Shown here one piece after another: positions 16,965-26,531 of a stretch of 64,000 nt of DNA. This stretch comes from Bacteroidota bacterium (lineage in GTDB: Bacteria > Bacteroidota > Bacteroidia > B-17B0 > Aurantibacillaceae): the NCBI GenBank assembly GCA_016711805.1, contig JADJSH010000037.1, positions 62,001 to 126,000 of the forward strand, in the 5' to 3' direction. The notes beneath the pieces were generated by a model. That model made no database searches, was not told where the DNA came from, and saw nothing but the letters and a program-made list of their open reading frames with translations. Each line of letters starts with the position of its first letter. Within the stretch, counting starts at the first letter, position 1. The translations under genes and the position numbers were made by a program.

Positions 16965-19900
16965 TTATTTGAATAGATTAATATATCCTTGTTGTTTATA
17001 TTCTGTTCCATCAAAACCAGTAGCAGTTAGTATAAAGAAAAAAGTACCATCATTTACATTACTTCCATCCCAGAATCCATTTACTCCTGAGATATTACCA
17101 ACTTTTGTTCCCCAACGATTAAAGATATCGCAGTTTAATTCTTTGATACCAGTGGTTGTAATTCTAAAAATATCATTTTTGCCGTCACCATTTGGAGTAA
17201 ATACGTTAGGAACAATGATAGATGAATTTTCAAACACATCAATAGATATAGTTGCTGTGGCCGAACATAAACCAGAAGCATCTGTTACAACTAACGTCAC
17301 AACATAGTTTCCTGTCGTATTATACGTATGACTAGGATTTGTTGCTGATGACGTATTATTATTATCGTCTGCAAAACTCCAAGAATAAATATTACCAGTG
17401 CCAGGTGTTTGATTTGTAAAATCTACTAATAACGGTGCCGTACCAGATGTTGGATTAGCCGTAAATGCTGCAGTAACTGCTATTGAAGTAACATTTACTG
17501 TACTCGTGCTAGAACAACCATTTGTGTTATCTGTTACTGTAACTTCATAAGCTCCAGCTGAGCCTGCTACTGGCGAAGCCGATGTTGCTCCCGACAATAA
17601 TGTTCCTGCTCCAGATGTTGTCCAATTGTAAGATACATTAGTTGCAGTTGTACTAGCATTAAGTGTTACTGAAGGAGAGCCACAAGGCATCGTTGTATCA
17701 GATGTTACTGCTGTTGGAGCTGTTGTGTTGCCAGTAACTGTAAATGCAGTTGACGCAGTTGCAGTACAACCTGTTGCTGCATTTAATACAACTACATTAT
17801 AAACTCCAGCACTGTTTACATTTTCAGTTGAGCCAGCATTATTGCTAGGCGACCAATTATACGAGTATGTTGCAGATGGTGTAACACTTGCTGATAAAGT
17901 TACAGCTGGGTTTAAACATGTAATGACACTATTAGTCGATGTAGCAGAAATAGTTACAGATGGCACATTTGTATCAGCTGTCACCAGAGATGAAGCAGTA
18001 TTTGTACATCCGTTAGCTGCATCCATAACAGTTACGCTATAATTATCTCCAGCATTTACAGTAATTGTACCTGTACCTTGTCCTGAAACAACAGTGCCTG
18101 TCCATGTATAAGTAATACCTGTTGTTGGATTTGTTGTAGCTGAAATAACCGCAGTAGGATTTGCACACGTTAATGTTTGAGATGGAGAAATAGCTATAGA
18201 AGGAACGGTTGTATTTGTTGTTATAACAACCTGAACAGGAGTTGAGCAATTACTCAATGTATTAGTTATTGTACAGATGTATGTATTAGGACTATTAAAT
18301 GTTGCCACATCTCCATTTGTTGATACAGTAGATGGAGGTGTGTTCCAAGTATAAGTTACATCTGTATTTGGTGTACTTGTTACAGTTACAGATTGAGTAG
18401 CATTATTACAATCTATTGTTAAAGCTGCTGAAGAAATAGTTGCTGTTGGAGCACCAGCGTTAGGGAATATTTGAACCGTTGATGTTGCTATACACCCATT
18501 TGAACCATCCGTAGCTGTTAATGTATAAACACCTGCTGCACATGCGGATGAAGAAAGACTTGTTGCAGTCCCACATACACTAGCGCCTGACCAGTTTACA
18601 GTTGCATTAGTAGGAGTTGCTACACTTCCTGATAATGTTACAGATGTTGATGTACACGTTAAAGTTTGATTTGTACCTGCACTTAATCCAGTTGGAGTTG
18701 TTGTGTTTTGAGTAACCGTGGCAGTAGTTGTAAATGTACATCCGTTAGATGGATCCGTAACAGTTAAAGTGCAAGGCCCAGCTACTGAAGAAGTAGTTGA
18801 CAATGTATTTACTGCTTGAGGAGACCATGTGTAATTCATCCCTGCTAAAGAACTAGTTAAATCAACTGAAGTTACAGAACAAGTTAATACGCCAGATATA
18901 TTAATAGTAGCAGTTGGAGATGTTGTGTTTGTATTTACAAGTGTTGTAACCGTTGATGAACATCCTGATAATGTGTTAGTCACAACACATTGGTATGTAC
19001 CACCAATACTTACAGTGCCAGTTGAAGATGAAGAGCCCGAAACCGCACTTGGTCCTGTCCATGAATAAGAAACAGGTGTCATCGTAGTTGTTGCGGTTAC
19101 CTCAATTGTATTAGTAGTACATGTTATTGATCCAGTGTTTGAAGTAGTTACAACTGGAATACCAATACTTGGAACTACATCTACCGTTCCAGAATTTACA
19201 CAACCGTTTAATGGATTAGTGACTGTTAATGTATAAGTATTAGGAGAACAAGCTTGAGCTGTATAGGTTGTTGATCCTCCGCAAACACCACCAGTCCATA
19301 CTGGAGTGCAAGATGACGGACTAGCAGCACCTATTAAAGAAACTGTTGGCGACGCACATGTAATTGTTTGTGTACTTGGCATTGTTACCGTTGGAGTAAT
19401 TGTATTTTGAGACACAGTTGTGTTTGCGGTTGCAGTACATCCGTTTGCTGCTGTAACTGTTACAGTATAATTTCCTATCTGATTAACAACAGGATTAGCT
19501 GTTGCTCCGCCACTTACAATACCAGGGCCAGACCAAGAATAAGATCCTCCACTTGTGCCTGTTAATGTAACTGTATTCACTGTACATGTTAATGACCCAG
19601 AGTTAGAAGCTGCGGGTGTTGGAGCTGTTGTATTTTGAGATACAGTTGTGTTAGCAGTAGCAGTGCAACCGTTAGCTGCCGTTACTGTAACAACATAATT
19701 ACCAGCCACATTAATTGTTGGTGTTGATGTGGCACCTCCCGCTGTAATACCGGGACCAGACCAAGAATATGTTCCCCCTCCTGTTCCAGTTAAAGCAGCA
19801 GTTGTTGTGTTACATGTTAATGTTGTTGAATTAGATGCGCCTGGTGTTGGCGCTGTTGTATTTTGTGTTACACTTGTATTTGCTGTTGCCGTGCAACCAT

Positions 19901-22409
19901 TTGCAGCTGTTACAGTTAATACGTATGTTCCAGGTAAATTAACAGATGGTGTTGCTGTAGCTCCGCCACTAGTAATGCCTGGTCCAGACCATGCGTAAGT
20001 TCCTCCGCCCGTTCCTGTTAATCCGATGGTCCTTGTAGAACATGTTAACGTTGAAGAATTAGAAGCGGTGGCTATTGGAAGACTAGCATTTTGAGTGATA
20101 GAGGTATTGGCTGTGGCTGTGCAACCATTAGCAGCGGTTACAGTTACTGTATAAGTTCCGCTCTGATTCACAATAGGATTAGCTGTTGCTCCTCCGCTTA
20201 CAATTCCTGGTCCTGACCAAGAATAAGAACCTCCTCCTGTTCCTGTTAAAGTTGCTGAAGTAGTTGTACATGTTAAGGTTGATGTATTAGAAGCGCCCGC
20301 AGTAGGCGCTGTCGTGTTTTGCGAAACAGTTGTATTAGCGGTAGCAGTACAACCGTTAGCTGCCGTTACTGTTAAAACGTATGTTCCTGGTAAATTAACT
20401 GAAGGTGTAGCTGTAGCTCCTCCACTAGTAATACCTGGGCCAGACCATGAGTATGTTCCTCCTCCTGTTCCAGTTAATCCAATGGTTCTGGTAGAACACG
20501 TTAAAGTTGATGAATTTGATGCACTAGGTGTTGGTGCTGTTGTATTTTGAGAGACAGTTGTATTAGCAGTAGCCGTGCAACCATTAGCTGCTGTTACTGT
20601 TAACACATATGTGCCTGGTAAATTAATTGTTGGATTAGCTGATGCAGCTCCACCTGTAATTCCTGGGCCCGACCAACTGTAATTGCCACCACCAGTTCCA
20701 GTTAATGTTGCAGTGGTAGTTGAACATGTTAAAGTTGTTGAATTTGATGCACTTGGTGTTGGTGCTGTTGTATTTTGAGAAACGGTTGTTACTGCCGTTG
20801 CTGTACATCCATTTACGGCATCTGTAACTCTTAATGTATATGTGCCAGCAGCAGTTGCCACGGCGTTTTGAGAAGTGGTTCCTCCACTAAAACCTGGGCC
20901 GCTCCATTGATAAGTAACTCCTGATGACGGGCCTCCAGTTAACGCTGCAGTTGTTGTTGTACAAGTCAAAGTTGTTGAATTAGATGCTGTAGGCAATGGC
21001 GCTGTTGTATTTTGAGATATTGCAACTGTAGAAACTGCCGAAGTACACCCTTGTGGAGAAGTTACGGCCAAGCTATAAGTTCCTGCGGCGTTAACTGTTG
21101 GGTTAGCAGTTGTTCCACCTCCAGTAATACTAGGACCAGACCATGCGTATGTTCCACCACCTGAACCTGATAGTGTTGCTGTTGGCGCAGCGCAAGTTAA
21201 TGTTGTTGTTGTTCCTGCATTAGCAGTTGGAACAGAGTTTACAGTTACTGTAGCTAAAGCCGAAGCAGGACTTGTACATCCACCCGTAGCATAAACAACT
21301 GAATAAGAGGTTGTAGAACCTGGTGATACCGAAATAGTTTGTGTAGTTGCTCCTCCTGGAGTCCAAGTATAACTTCCACCACTAGTTGCAGGAGTTGCCG
21401 TTAAAATAGCAGATTGACCAACACAAATAGAAGTTGAATTTACTGCCGGAGCTAACACTCCAAGTGTAGCTGTTCCTCCAAATAAAATATTAAACCCTGC
21501 TCCACCTGCTGTCCAATTATTTACCATTAACATGTAAGTTTGTCCCGCAATAACATTCATAGGAGCAGTCCAACCATTGCCAGCTACATCTTCTGATACA
21601 TCAATAGCTCCGCTACCCAAACCTGTATTTCCAGTGTTTGCTGCATATGAACATCTAACAGGAGTTCCTAATGAGCCACAAGCTACATTTGGTCCAAATA
21701 CGGCGTAATCAAAATCATCTGCGGGAGTGTTAGGATTTAGTGTAAAGGTTAATGACCCTGAAGTTGCAGCCGAAAAAGTATACCAGTTCGAATAATTTTC
21801 ACCAGTTACACAGTTTGTTCCCCCGCAACCTTCTGTTGGATTAAGTCCTGGCCCGTTTGAAACATCATTAAATCCTAAATTTGAACAAATAAAAGACGAA
21901 GCACAAGCGTCAGAATTTCCAGCTGGCAATGCCGCTCCACAAGGAACACACGTTAATGAAGCTGTAAATCCAGAGTAATTAAAAATACCATCTGATCTGA
22001 AACGAAAAGTTAAACATCCCGAACTATTATTAGCTGTGTAGCTGAAGGGTACCGCAGGCGTCCCCCAAATTTGTCCGCCAGCAGCAGCAGGAGCCCCAGT
22101 AAAAACAGCACTATTTTGAGCAGGCCCATTACCGATCGTCAAATAATCATAGCCCAATTCCGTGTTAAAGCTAGTAAAGGTTACTTGCAAACAATTCCCT
22201 GGATTTGTTGGGCAAAAGGTTTGATAAATTTGATTAACACCATTAGGGTAACTACCTGTTCCTCCTGGATCTAACAAAGTACCTGAACATGTTCCAACTG
22301 GACAACCACCGCTAAAAGTAGATTGCACTCCTACTGAAGGCAAAATAAATGTTTGTGAAAACGATAAAGAAAAAACAAACAGAAGTGTTATTGTAAATAT
22401 TTTTTTCAT
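16965..22409 (-). CDS. Giant secreted T9SS type B protein with Ig-like repeats
   Basis: An 1814-residue predicted adhesin or surface protein. Signal peptide 1-19 (ends FSFSQ-like LSFSQ); a Cys-containing CUB-like domain about 20-155 (GYDYLTIGNGP); a second Cys-rich domain about 165-310; Ig-like modules from about 320 on, including a seven-unit 76-residue array (about 470-1003); a PKD domain near 1640-1722 (YSWSFADDNNNTSS, HTYNTTGNYVV); and a C-terminal gliding-motility-type B sorting domain (PNVFTPNGDGKND ... FNRWG ... INLFK). Type B cargo is usually surface attached through T9SS. It follows a small secreted-protein gene by 44 bases and ends at a strong terminator. Confidence 0.95.
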   Translation of the reverse strand: MKKIFTITLLFVFSLSFSQTFILPSVGVQSTFSGGCPVGTCSGTLLDPGGTGSYPNGVNQIYQTFCPTNPGNCLQVTFTSFNTELGYDYLTIGNGPAQNSAVFTGAPAAAGGQIWGTPAVPFSYTANNSSGCLTFRFRSDGIFNYSGFTASLTCVPCGAALPAGNSDACASSFICSNLGFNDVSNGPGLNPTEGCGGTNCVTGENYSNWYTFSAATSGSLTFTLNPNTPADDFDYAVFGPNVACGSLGTPVRCSYAANTGNTGLGSGAIDVSEDVAGNGWTAPMNVIAGQTYMLMVNNWTAGGAGFNILFGGTATLGVLAPAVNSTSICVGQSAILTATPATSGGSYTWTPGGATTQTISVSPGSTTSYSVVYATGGCTSPASALATVTVNSVPTANAGTTTTLTCAAPTATLSGSGGGTYAWSGPSITGGGTTANPTVNAAGTYSLAVTSPQGCTSAVSTVAISQNTTAPLPTASNSTTLTCTTTTAALTGGPSSGVTYQWSGPGFSGGTTSQNAVATAAGTYTLRVTDAVNGCTATAVTTVSQNTTAPTPSASNSTTLTCSTTTATLTGTGGGNYSWSGPGITGGAASANPTINLPGTYVLTVTAANGCTATANTTVSQNTTAPTPSASNSSTLTCSTRTIGLTGTGGGTYSWSGPGITSGGATATPSVNLPGTYVLTVTAANGCTATANTTVSQNTTAPTAGASNTSTLTCTTTSATLTGTGGGSYSWSGPGIVSGGATANPIVNQSGTYTVTVTAANGCTATANTSITQNASLPIATASNSSTLTCSTRTIGLTGTGGGTYAWSGPGITSGGATATPSVNLPGTYVLTVTAANGCTATANTSVTQNTTAPTPGASNSTTLTCNTTTAALTGTGGGTYSWSGPGITAGGATSTPTINVAGNYVVTVTAANGCTATANTTVSQNTTAPTPAASNSGSLTCTVNTVTLTGTSGGSYSWSGPGIVSGGATANPVVNQIGNYTVTVTAANGCTATANTTVSQNTITPTVTMPSTQTITCASPTVSLIGAASPSSCTPVWTGGVCGGSTTYTAQACSPNTYTLTVTNPLNGCVNSGTVDVVPSIGIPVVTTSNTGSITCTTNTIEVTATTTMTPVSYSWTGPSAVSGSSSSTGTVSIGGTYQCVVTNTLSGCSSTVTTLVNTNTTSPTATINISGVLTCSVTSVDLTSSLAGMNYTWSPQAVNTLSTTSSVAGPCTLTVTDPSNGCTFTTTATVTQNTTTPTGLSAGTNQTLTCTSTSVTLSGSVATPTNATVNWSGASVCGTATSLSSSACAAGVYTLTATDGSNGCIATSTVQIFPNAGAPTATISSAALTIDCNNATQSVTVTSTPNTDVTYTWNTPPSTVSTNGDVATFNSPNTYICTITNTLSNCSTPVQVVITTNTTVPSIAISPSQTLTCANPTAVISATTNPTTGITYTWTGTVVSGQGTGTITVNAGDNYSVTVMDAANGCTNTASSLVTADTNVPSVTISATSTNSVITCLNPAVTLSASVTPSATYSYNWSPSNNAGSTENVNSAGVYNVVVLNAATGCTATASTAFTVTGNTTAPTAVTSDTTMPCGSPSVTLNASTTATNVSYNWTTSGAGTLLSGATSASPVAGSAGAYEVTVTDNTNGCSSTSTVNVTSIAVTAAFTANPTSGTAPLLVDFTNQTPGTGNIYSWSFADDNNNTSSATNPSHTYNTTGNYVVTLVVTDASGLCSATATISIDVFENSSIIVPNVFTPNGDGKNDIFRITTTGIKELNCDIFNRWGTKVGNISGVNGFWDGSNVNDGTFFFILTATGFDGTEYKQQGYINLFK
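19400..21000 (-). repeat. In-gene array of seven 228-bp repeats
   Basis: The word CAGACC recurs at 19529, 19757, 19985, 20213 and 20441, always 228 bases apart (with a variant at 20669 and a 12-base-longer unit before it). Each unit encodes about 76 residues with LTGTGGG.YSWSGPGI and TVTAANGCTATANT. Units 3 and 5, and units 4 and 7, are more alike than neighbours. Confidence 0.9.
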
Positions 22410-22453
22410 GAGTATACTATTTAAAATAATTGGTTGAAATATTTTACTAATTT

Positions 22454-22855
22454 TTAATTCGCAATTTTACCCGTAGAAGGCATCAATAATGCTTTATCAG
22501 CTTCCATTTTATTGAAAGAATAAAGTACTAAAGGTAATCCCGATGCCTCATCAAATACTAACACATGTTCGTCTACTTTTCTCAATGAAAAATATTTAGT
22601 CATATCAATCTTCTCAAACTGTTCAGCGGTGTATGCTTTATTTTCTGATATCTCAAACGACCTTGAATAGAGATAATCCAGAGACTTCAATTTTTCAGGA
22701 TACTTATTCAACTCTTCTCTTTCAGACACCGAATAATTTTTTTCAATCATACGCTCAGTTAATCTTGAAACAGGAATGCTGTACTTTTGATTTTGTGAAA
22801 AACCACAAAAAGCAGTCATAATACTTATTAGAAAAGCGATTTTTTTCATAGACAT
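22454..22855 (-). CDS. Small secreted protein of unknown function
   Basis: A 133-residue protein with a signal peptide (MKKIAFLISIMTAFCGFSQ). I do not recognise the family. The mature part of about 110 residues is charged at its N-terminal side (RLTERMIEKNYSVSEREEL) and ends in a probably beta-rich part (HVLVFDEASGLPLVLYSFN). It precedes the giant T9SS type B gene by 44 bases on the same strand and shares its only plausible promoter region. A role with that protein, for example as a periplasmic or surface partner, is inferred from position only. Confidence 0.75.
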   Translation of the reverse strand: MSMKKIAFLISIMTAFCGFSQNQKYSIPVSRLTERMIEKNYSVSEREELNKYPEKLKSLDYLYSRSFEISENKAYTAEQFEKIDMTKYFSLRKVDEHVLVFDEASGLPLVLYSFNKMEADKALLMPSTGKIAN

Positions 22856-23097
22856 AAAATTGAGATTAATAGTAATGATTATACTAAATTATAACTTTTT
22901 CCACTTATTTAACAAATTTTTAACAATTATAGTGCCGTTCTGAGTTAATTATACGTCTAAACTAGTGAAACCATATTTTGGATTAGTGAAATTCACTATA
23001 AAAATAAAAAAACAAAATTTTAAAGCCCATAAACTGCTTCAATTAAAATATTACTAAGCAATATTTAATTCGTAAATTTATTTTTTGATAGTTAAAA

Positions 23098-24060
23098 TTG
23101 GCATCCAAACGAAAGATAACTTCCCTTTTAATAAAATTAGCAATTGGCATTGTTAGCTTTTGGATTATCTATAAACGTTTAGATGAAATCCCTCAACTTA
23201 AAGAAGAATGCTTAACTTGGTTGCAAGAACCCAAAATGTATGTAGTTTTACTTTTTGTTTTATGTTTAATGCCAGTTAATTGGGGCATTGAGAGTTATAA
23301 ATGGAAGTCTATTACCACTCAAATTGAATCCATATCTTATTCCACCGCTATAAAATCCGTTTTTTCAGGAATATGCGTTGGCAATATTGCGCCAGGAAGA
23401 GCCATGGAATTTTTAGCGAAAATTATTTTTTTTAAATTCGAAAACAGGCCTAGTATTACGGTACTTCATTTTATAAATGGTATGTTTCAAATGTTGATTA
23501 CGGTTACTGTTGGCATAATAGCAATCGGATTTAAGCTTAATCAAAATCACAATTCTTCGTCATTTATTTACCTAGTTTTAGCTGGCGGGCTTTGCATGAT
23601 TTTGTTTTTTTGTTGGGCTATTTTTAACGTATCCTTTATTCAACAAAAATTAAAATTTATCAAGTGGTTTCAAAAAATGGGTAGCACTCAAAACATTCAA
23701 TTTTCAAAAACCATGATTTTAAAATTAATTTCGCTTTCAATAATTCGCTATCTTGTTTTTACCACACAATTCTATTTAATTTATAATGCTTTAACTCCTC
23801 AAAACGATATAATTCAAATTTTTATGAGCATTGCTGCTTATTTTATGTTAACCAGTTTGATTCCGATGATAAGTGTAATTGAACCTGCTATAAGAGCGGC
23901 TATTGCCTTATTTGTATTTAATAATACAGGAGGCGATACCATTACTATTGTTTTAGCATCCACATTTGTATGGATAATTAATGTTGTCATACCGAGCGCA
24001 ATAGGATATGTGATTATTTTGAAAGAAAAAATAGATTTCAGGTCGGCTAATGTTAATTGA
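23098..24060 (+). CDS. Flippase-like (LPG_synthase_TM) membrane protein
   Basis: A 320-residue integral membrane protein with about eight hydrophobic segments, resembling the AglD2/lysylphosphatidylglycerol-synthase membrane domain family. Seen: early VVLLFVLCLMPVNWGIESYKW and the GNIAPGRAMEFLAK motif near residues 99-112. Family members are often found with glycosyltransferases and are thought to move or modify lipid-linked substrates. No ATG is available; the start is a TTG. The stop overlaps the next gene, a GT2 enzyme, by 11 bases, supporting a joint role in envelope lipid or glycan handling. A 242-base gap upstream is divergent promoter space in which I see no firm motif. Confidence 0.85.
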   Translation: MASKRKITSLLIKLAIGIVSFWIIYKRLDEIPQLKEECLTWLQEPKMYVVLLFVLCLMPVNWGIESYKWKSITTQIESISYSTAIKSVFSGICVGNIAPGRAMEFLAKIIFFKFENRPSITVLHFINGMFQMLITVTVGIIAIGFKLNQNHNSSSFIYLVLAGGLCMILFFCWAIFNVSFIQQKLKFIKWFQKMGSTQNIQFSKTMILKLISLSIIRYLVFTTQFYLIYNALTPQNDIIQIFMSIAAYFMLTSLIPMISVIEPAIRAAIALFVFNNTGGDTITIVLASTFVWIINVVIPSAIGYVIILKEKIDFRSANVN

Positions 24061-25177
24061 GTTATACATATTTTCCTTTATTATTGTGGCCTATGGCACC
24101 TTTACTACTTTAGCCTTGATAGGTTTTGGAAGATTAAGAGACAAAGTAAAAGAAGATGGAATCATCAATGAATTCATATCTATTGTTATTTCCGCTCGAA
24201 ATGAAGCATCGTTAATTGAAGAATGTATACAGCAAATTATCAAACAAAAATTCCCAAAAGAAAATTTTGAATTAATCATAATGGATGATGCTTCCGAAGA
24301 TAACACCTACCAAATTGCCCTTAAAACATTACAAAATTCAGATATATCTTATCAATTAATCAAAAAAGAAACTCACCAAGGCAAAAAGCAAAATCTATCA
24401 GAAGCCATCCAAAAAGCAAAAGGTTCAATTATTATCACATCCGATGCCGATGTTGTGTATAGAAATCCACACTGGCTTTTAACCATTGCCAACTATTTTA
24501 AAACGTACGCCCCAAATATGCTCATTATGCCGATTGATTTTGAAAGTCAACCTGATTTTTTAGCTCAATTACAAATAACCGAAAATTTAGCTTTAACTGC
24601 TATTACAGCTGGTTATAGCGGCCTTCAAAAACCGTTTATGTGTAATGGAGCTAATTTGGCTTTTAAAAAAGATGTTTACGAGCTAGTTAATGGCTATCAA
24701 TCTCATCTTCATATTTCATCTGGAGAAGATGTATTTTTATTAGAAGATTTAAAGAAAATGAATCCTAACTTAGTTCATTACGGTTTAATAAGAGAACTAA
24801 TTGTGAAAACTAAAGCTGTAAATACCTTCGACGGCCTACTTAAACAGCGTATTCGGTGGGCATCCAAAGCAAAATACAGTTCTAATAACATTAACTTATT
24901 TGCCGGATTTATCATTTTAGCGGCAAACTTATTGTTTTTGGCTTTGTTTGTAGCAATCCTCAAAAAGTCAGTCATTATTCCTTATTTATCGATTTTTGTG
25001 CTTGCAAAGTTTGTTTTTGATTTTTTGTTGCTATTTTTAGCTTCAAATTTTTTAGGGCGTACAAAACAAATTTGGTGGCTTATTCCATTTGAATGCATAT
25101 ATTGGCTGTATGCTTTAATTGTTGGAACTAGTTCGCTGTTTTTAAAACCTAATTGGAAAGGCAAAAAAATAAATTAA
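24050..25177 (+). CDS. Membrane-bound glycosyltransferase family 2 protein
   Basis: A 375-residue GT2 enzyme. An N-terminal membrane segment (LYIFSFIIVAYGTFTTLALIG) leads to a GT-A domain with VISARNEA, the nucleotide-sugar acid IMDDASEDN, the DADV motif (about residue 133) and the QRIRWASKAKY acceptor motif (QxxRW). Two to three C-terminal membrane segments follow. The QxxRW motif marks processive or polyprenol/lipid-acting GT2 members. It overlaps the flippase-like gene by 11 bases and abuts the next gene. Likely role: transfer of a sugar to a membrane lipid or polysaccharide; donor unknown. Confidence 0.9.
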   Translation: MLIELYIFSFIIVAYGTFTTLALIGFGRLRDKVKEDGIINEFISIVISARNEASLIEECIQQIIKQKFPKENFELIIMDDASEDNTYQIALKTLQNSDISYQLIKKETHQGKKQNLSEAIQKAKGSIIITSDADVVYRNPHWLLTIANYFKTYAPNMLIMPIDFESQPDFLAQLQITENLALTAITAGYSGLQKPFMCNGANLAFKKDVYELVNGYQSHLHISSGEDVFLLEDLKKMNPNLVHYGLIRELIVKTKAVNTFDGLLKQRIRWASKAKYSSNNINLFAGFIILAANLLFLALFVAILKKSVIIPYLSIFVLAKFVFDFLLLFLASNFLGRTKQIWWLIPFECIYWLYALIVGTSSLFLKPNWKGKKIN

Positions 25178-26437
25178 TTGTTTAAAAAGAAAAAACATAC
25201 AGATTATATATCAGAATCGCTTTCTGCGCAAACTTGGAAACGCTTTAAGCGAAACAAGTTAGCTATGTTTGGCTTGTTCTTGATTATCATTGCGTCTAGC
25301 ATCTCTGTATTAGGTTTTTTAATAACTCCAGATTCTTCACCTTATGCCAATGATCAAAAACCTGAGTTGCACATCAAAAAGCCTGGCTTTAAAGCCCAAA
25401 TGTTATTAGCAAAAAAAAACGAACTATCTCGTAAGTCAAATTGGTTTAATAAGATGATTTTTGGAGAGGTTAGTGATTTTTCATATATCCCAGCTTATTC
25501 CTATTCATTTAAAGGCTTTGATATTGTTATAGAAGAATTTACAGGTAACGAACCAAACAATGGAAACAAAGTTGCCTACAATATGGCAGATGTAGTGTAC
25601 GACGTTAATAATAATTATCCAATCATAAATGACAGCTCATCAAACAAGATTGAGTTTTATCAATTAAGTACTGGTGAAAAATTAAAAATAAGCACTTCTG
25701 ATTTACAAAAAATAATTACTGAAAATCATATAGAAGACCGAAGATATCTTTTAGGAACTGACTTAGCTGGGCGAGACTTATTAAGCCGTTTAATGATTGG
25801 GACGCGTATTTCATTATCTGTTGGGTTCATTTCTGTTATTATCTCTATTGTAATAGGGATTTTGTTAGGTGCAATGGCAGGTTATTTTAGAGGTTGGCTC
25901 GATGATGTAATTATGTGGTTAATTAATGTGGTTTGGTCAATCCCAACATTATTGCTAGTAATTGCCATTACATTGGTTTTAGGAAAAGGTATTTTACAAG
26001 TATTTATTGCAGTTGGTTTAACTATGTGGGTTGATGTGGCTCGATTAATTCGTGGGCAAATATTAAGTATTAGAGAAAAAGAATTTGTAGAAGCAGGCAG
26101 GGCATTGGGCTTTAAAAACATGCGAATTATTTTAGGACATATTTTACCAAACGTCATGGGACCAGTTATTGTAATTGCTGCTTCAAACTTTGCTTCAGCT
26201 ATTTTAACTGAAGCTGGCTTAAGCTTTTTAGGAATTGGGGCACAACCACCTACTCCATCTTGGGGAGAAATGATTAATGCTCACAGAGGCTATGTATTAG
26301 TGGATGCAGCTTATTTAGCTTTTGTGCCTGGTTTAGCAATTATGATATTAGTTTTGGCATTTATGTTGGTTGGTAATGGCTTACGCGATGCGCTAGACTC
26401 AAAATCTTTAGATAGCAAACCATTAATGGGTCATTAA
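25178..26437 (+). CDS. ABC transporter permease (DppC/OppC type)
   Basis: A 419-residue permease of the peptide/nickel (DppC) family. Seen: the N-terminal cytoplasmic TWKRFKRNKLAMFG segment typical of OppC, a first membrane helix, a large periplasmic insert of about 150 residues, the GTDLAGRDLLSRL motif (about residue 190), and the EAA loop EAGRALGFKNMRIILGHILPN (about 305). The start is a TTG directly after the preceding stop codon. No partner permease, ATPase or binding protein is nearby, so the rest of the transporter must be encoded elsewhere. The substrate is unknown. Confidence 0.92.
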   Translation: MFKKKKHTDYISESLSAQTWKRFKRNKLAMFGLFLIIIASSISVLGFLITPDSSPYANDQKPELHIKKPGFKAQMLLAKKNELSRKSNWFNKMIFGEVSDFSYIPAYSYSFKGFDIVIEEFTGNEPNNGNKVAYNMADVVYDVNNNYPIINDSSSNKIEFYQLSTGEKLKISTSDLQKIITENHIEDRRYLLGTDLAGRDLLSRLMIGTRISLSVGFISVIISIVIGILLGAMAGYFRGWLDDVIMWLINVVWSIPTLLLVIAITLVLGKGILQVFIAVGLTMWVDVARLIRGQILSIREKEFVEAGRALGFKNMRIILGHILPNVMGPVIVIAASNFASAILTEAGLSFLGIGAQPPTPSWGEMINAHRGYVLVDAAYLAFVPGLAIMILVLAFMLVGNGLRDALDSKSLDSKPLMGH

Positions 26438-26488
26438 CGTCCTATCTGTTAAAAAACCAATTTCATCCATCATTTCCGATTAAATTAT

Positions 26489-26496
26489 TATTTTTG
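26489..26496 (+). promoter_or_regulatory. -7 box upstream of the PorE-like gene
   Basis: TATTTTTG fits TAnnTTTG and lies 36 bases before the ATG, inside a 94-base gap. No -33 TTG is evident. Confidence 0.4.
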
Positions 26497-26531
26497 CCGA
26501 CTAATATTAGCGAATTAACCCTCTATTTTTC

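Noticed and set aside
19729..20550. Plus-strand open frames rich in Val, Pro and Ala across the giant T9SS gene
   Set aside because: They are antisense shadows of the 228-bp repeat; periodic reverse-frame openness follows from repeated codons.
16965..21000. Direct repeats that could suggest a CRISPR array
   Set aside because: The repeats are 228 bases, coding and in frame; no short repeat-spacer pattern and no cas genes are present.
22856..23097. The 242-base divergent gap as a site of an RNA gene
   Set aside because: It is AT-rich with no stable stem, conserved motif or T-tract that I can see; treated as promoter space.
23869..23877. A single ATAAGTGTA word matching the LytTR repeat
   Set aside because: It lies inside the flippase-like coding region and has no second copy 21 bases away.
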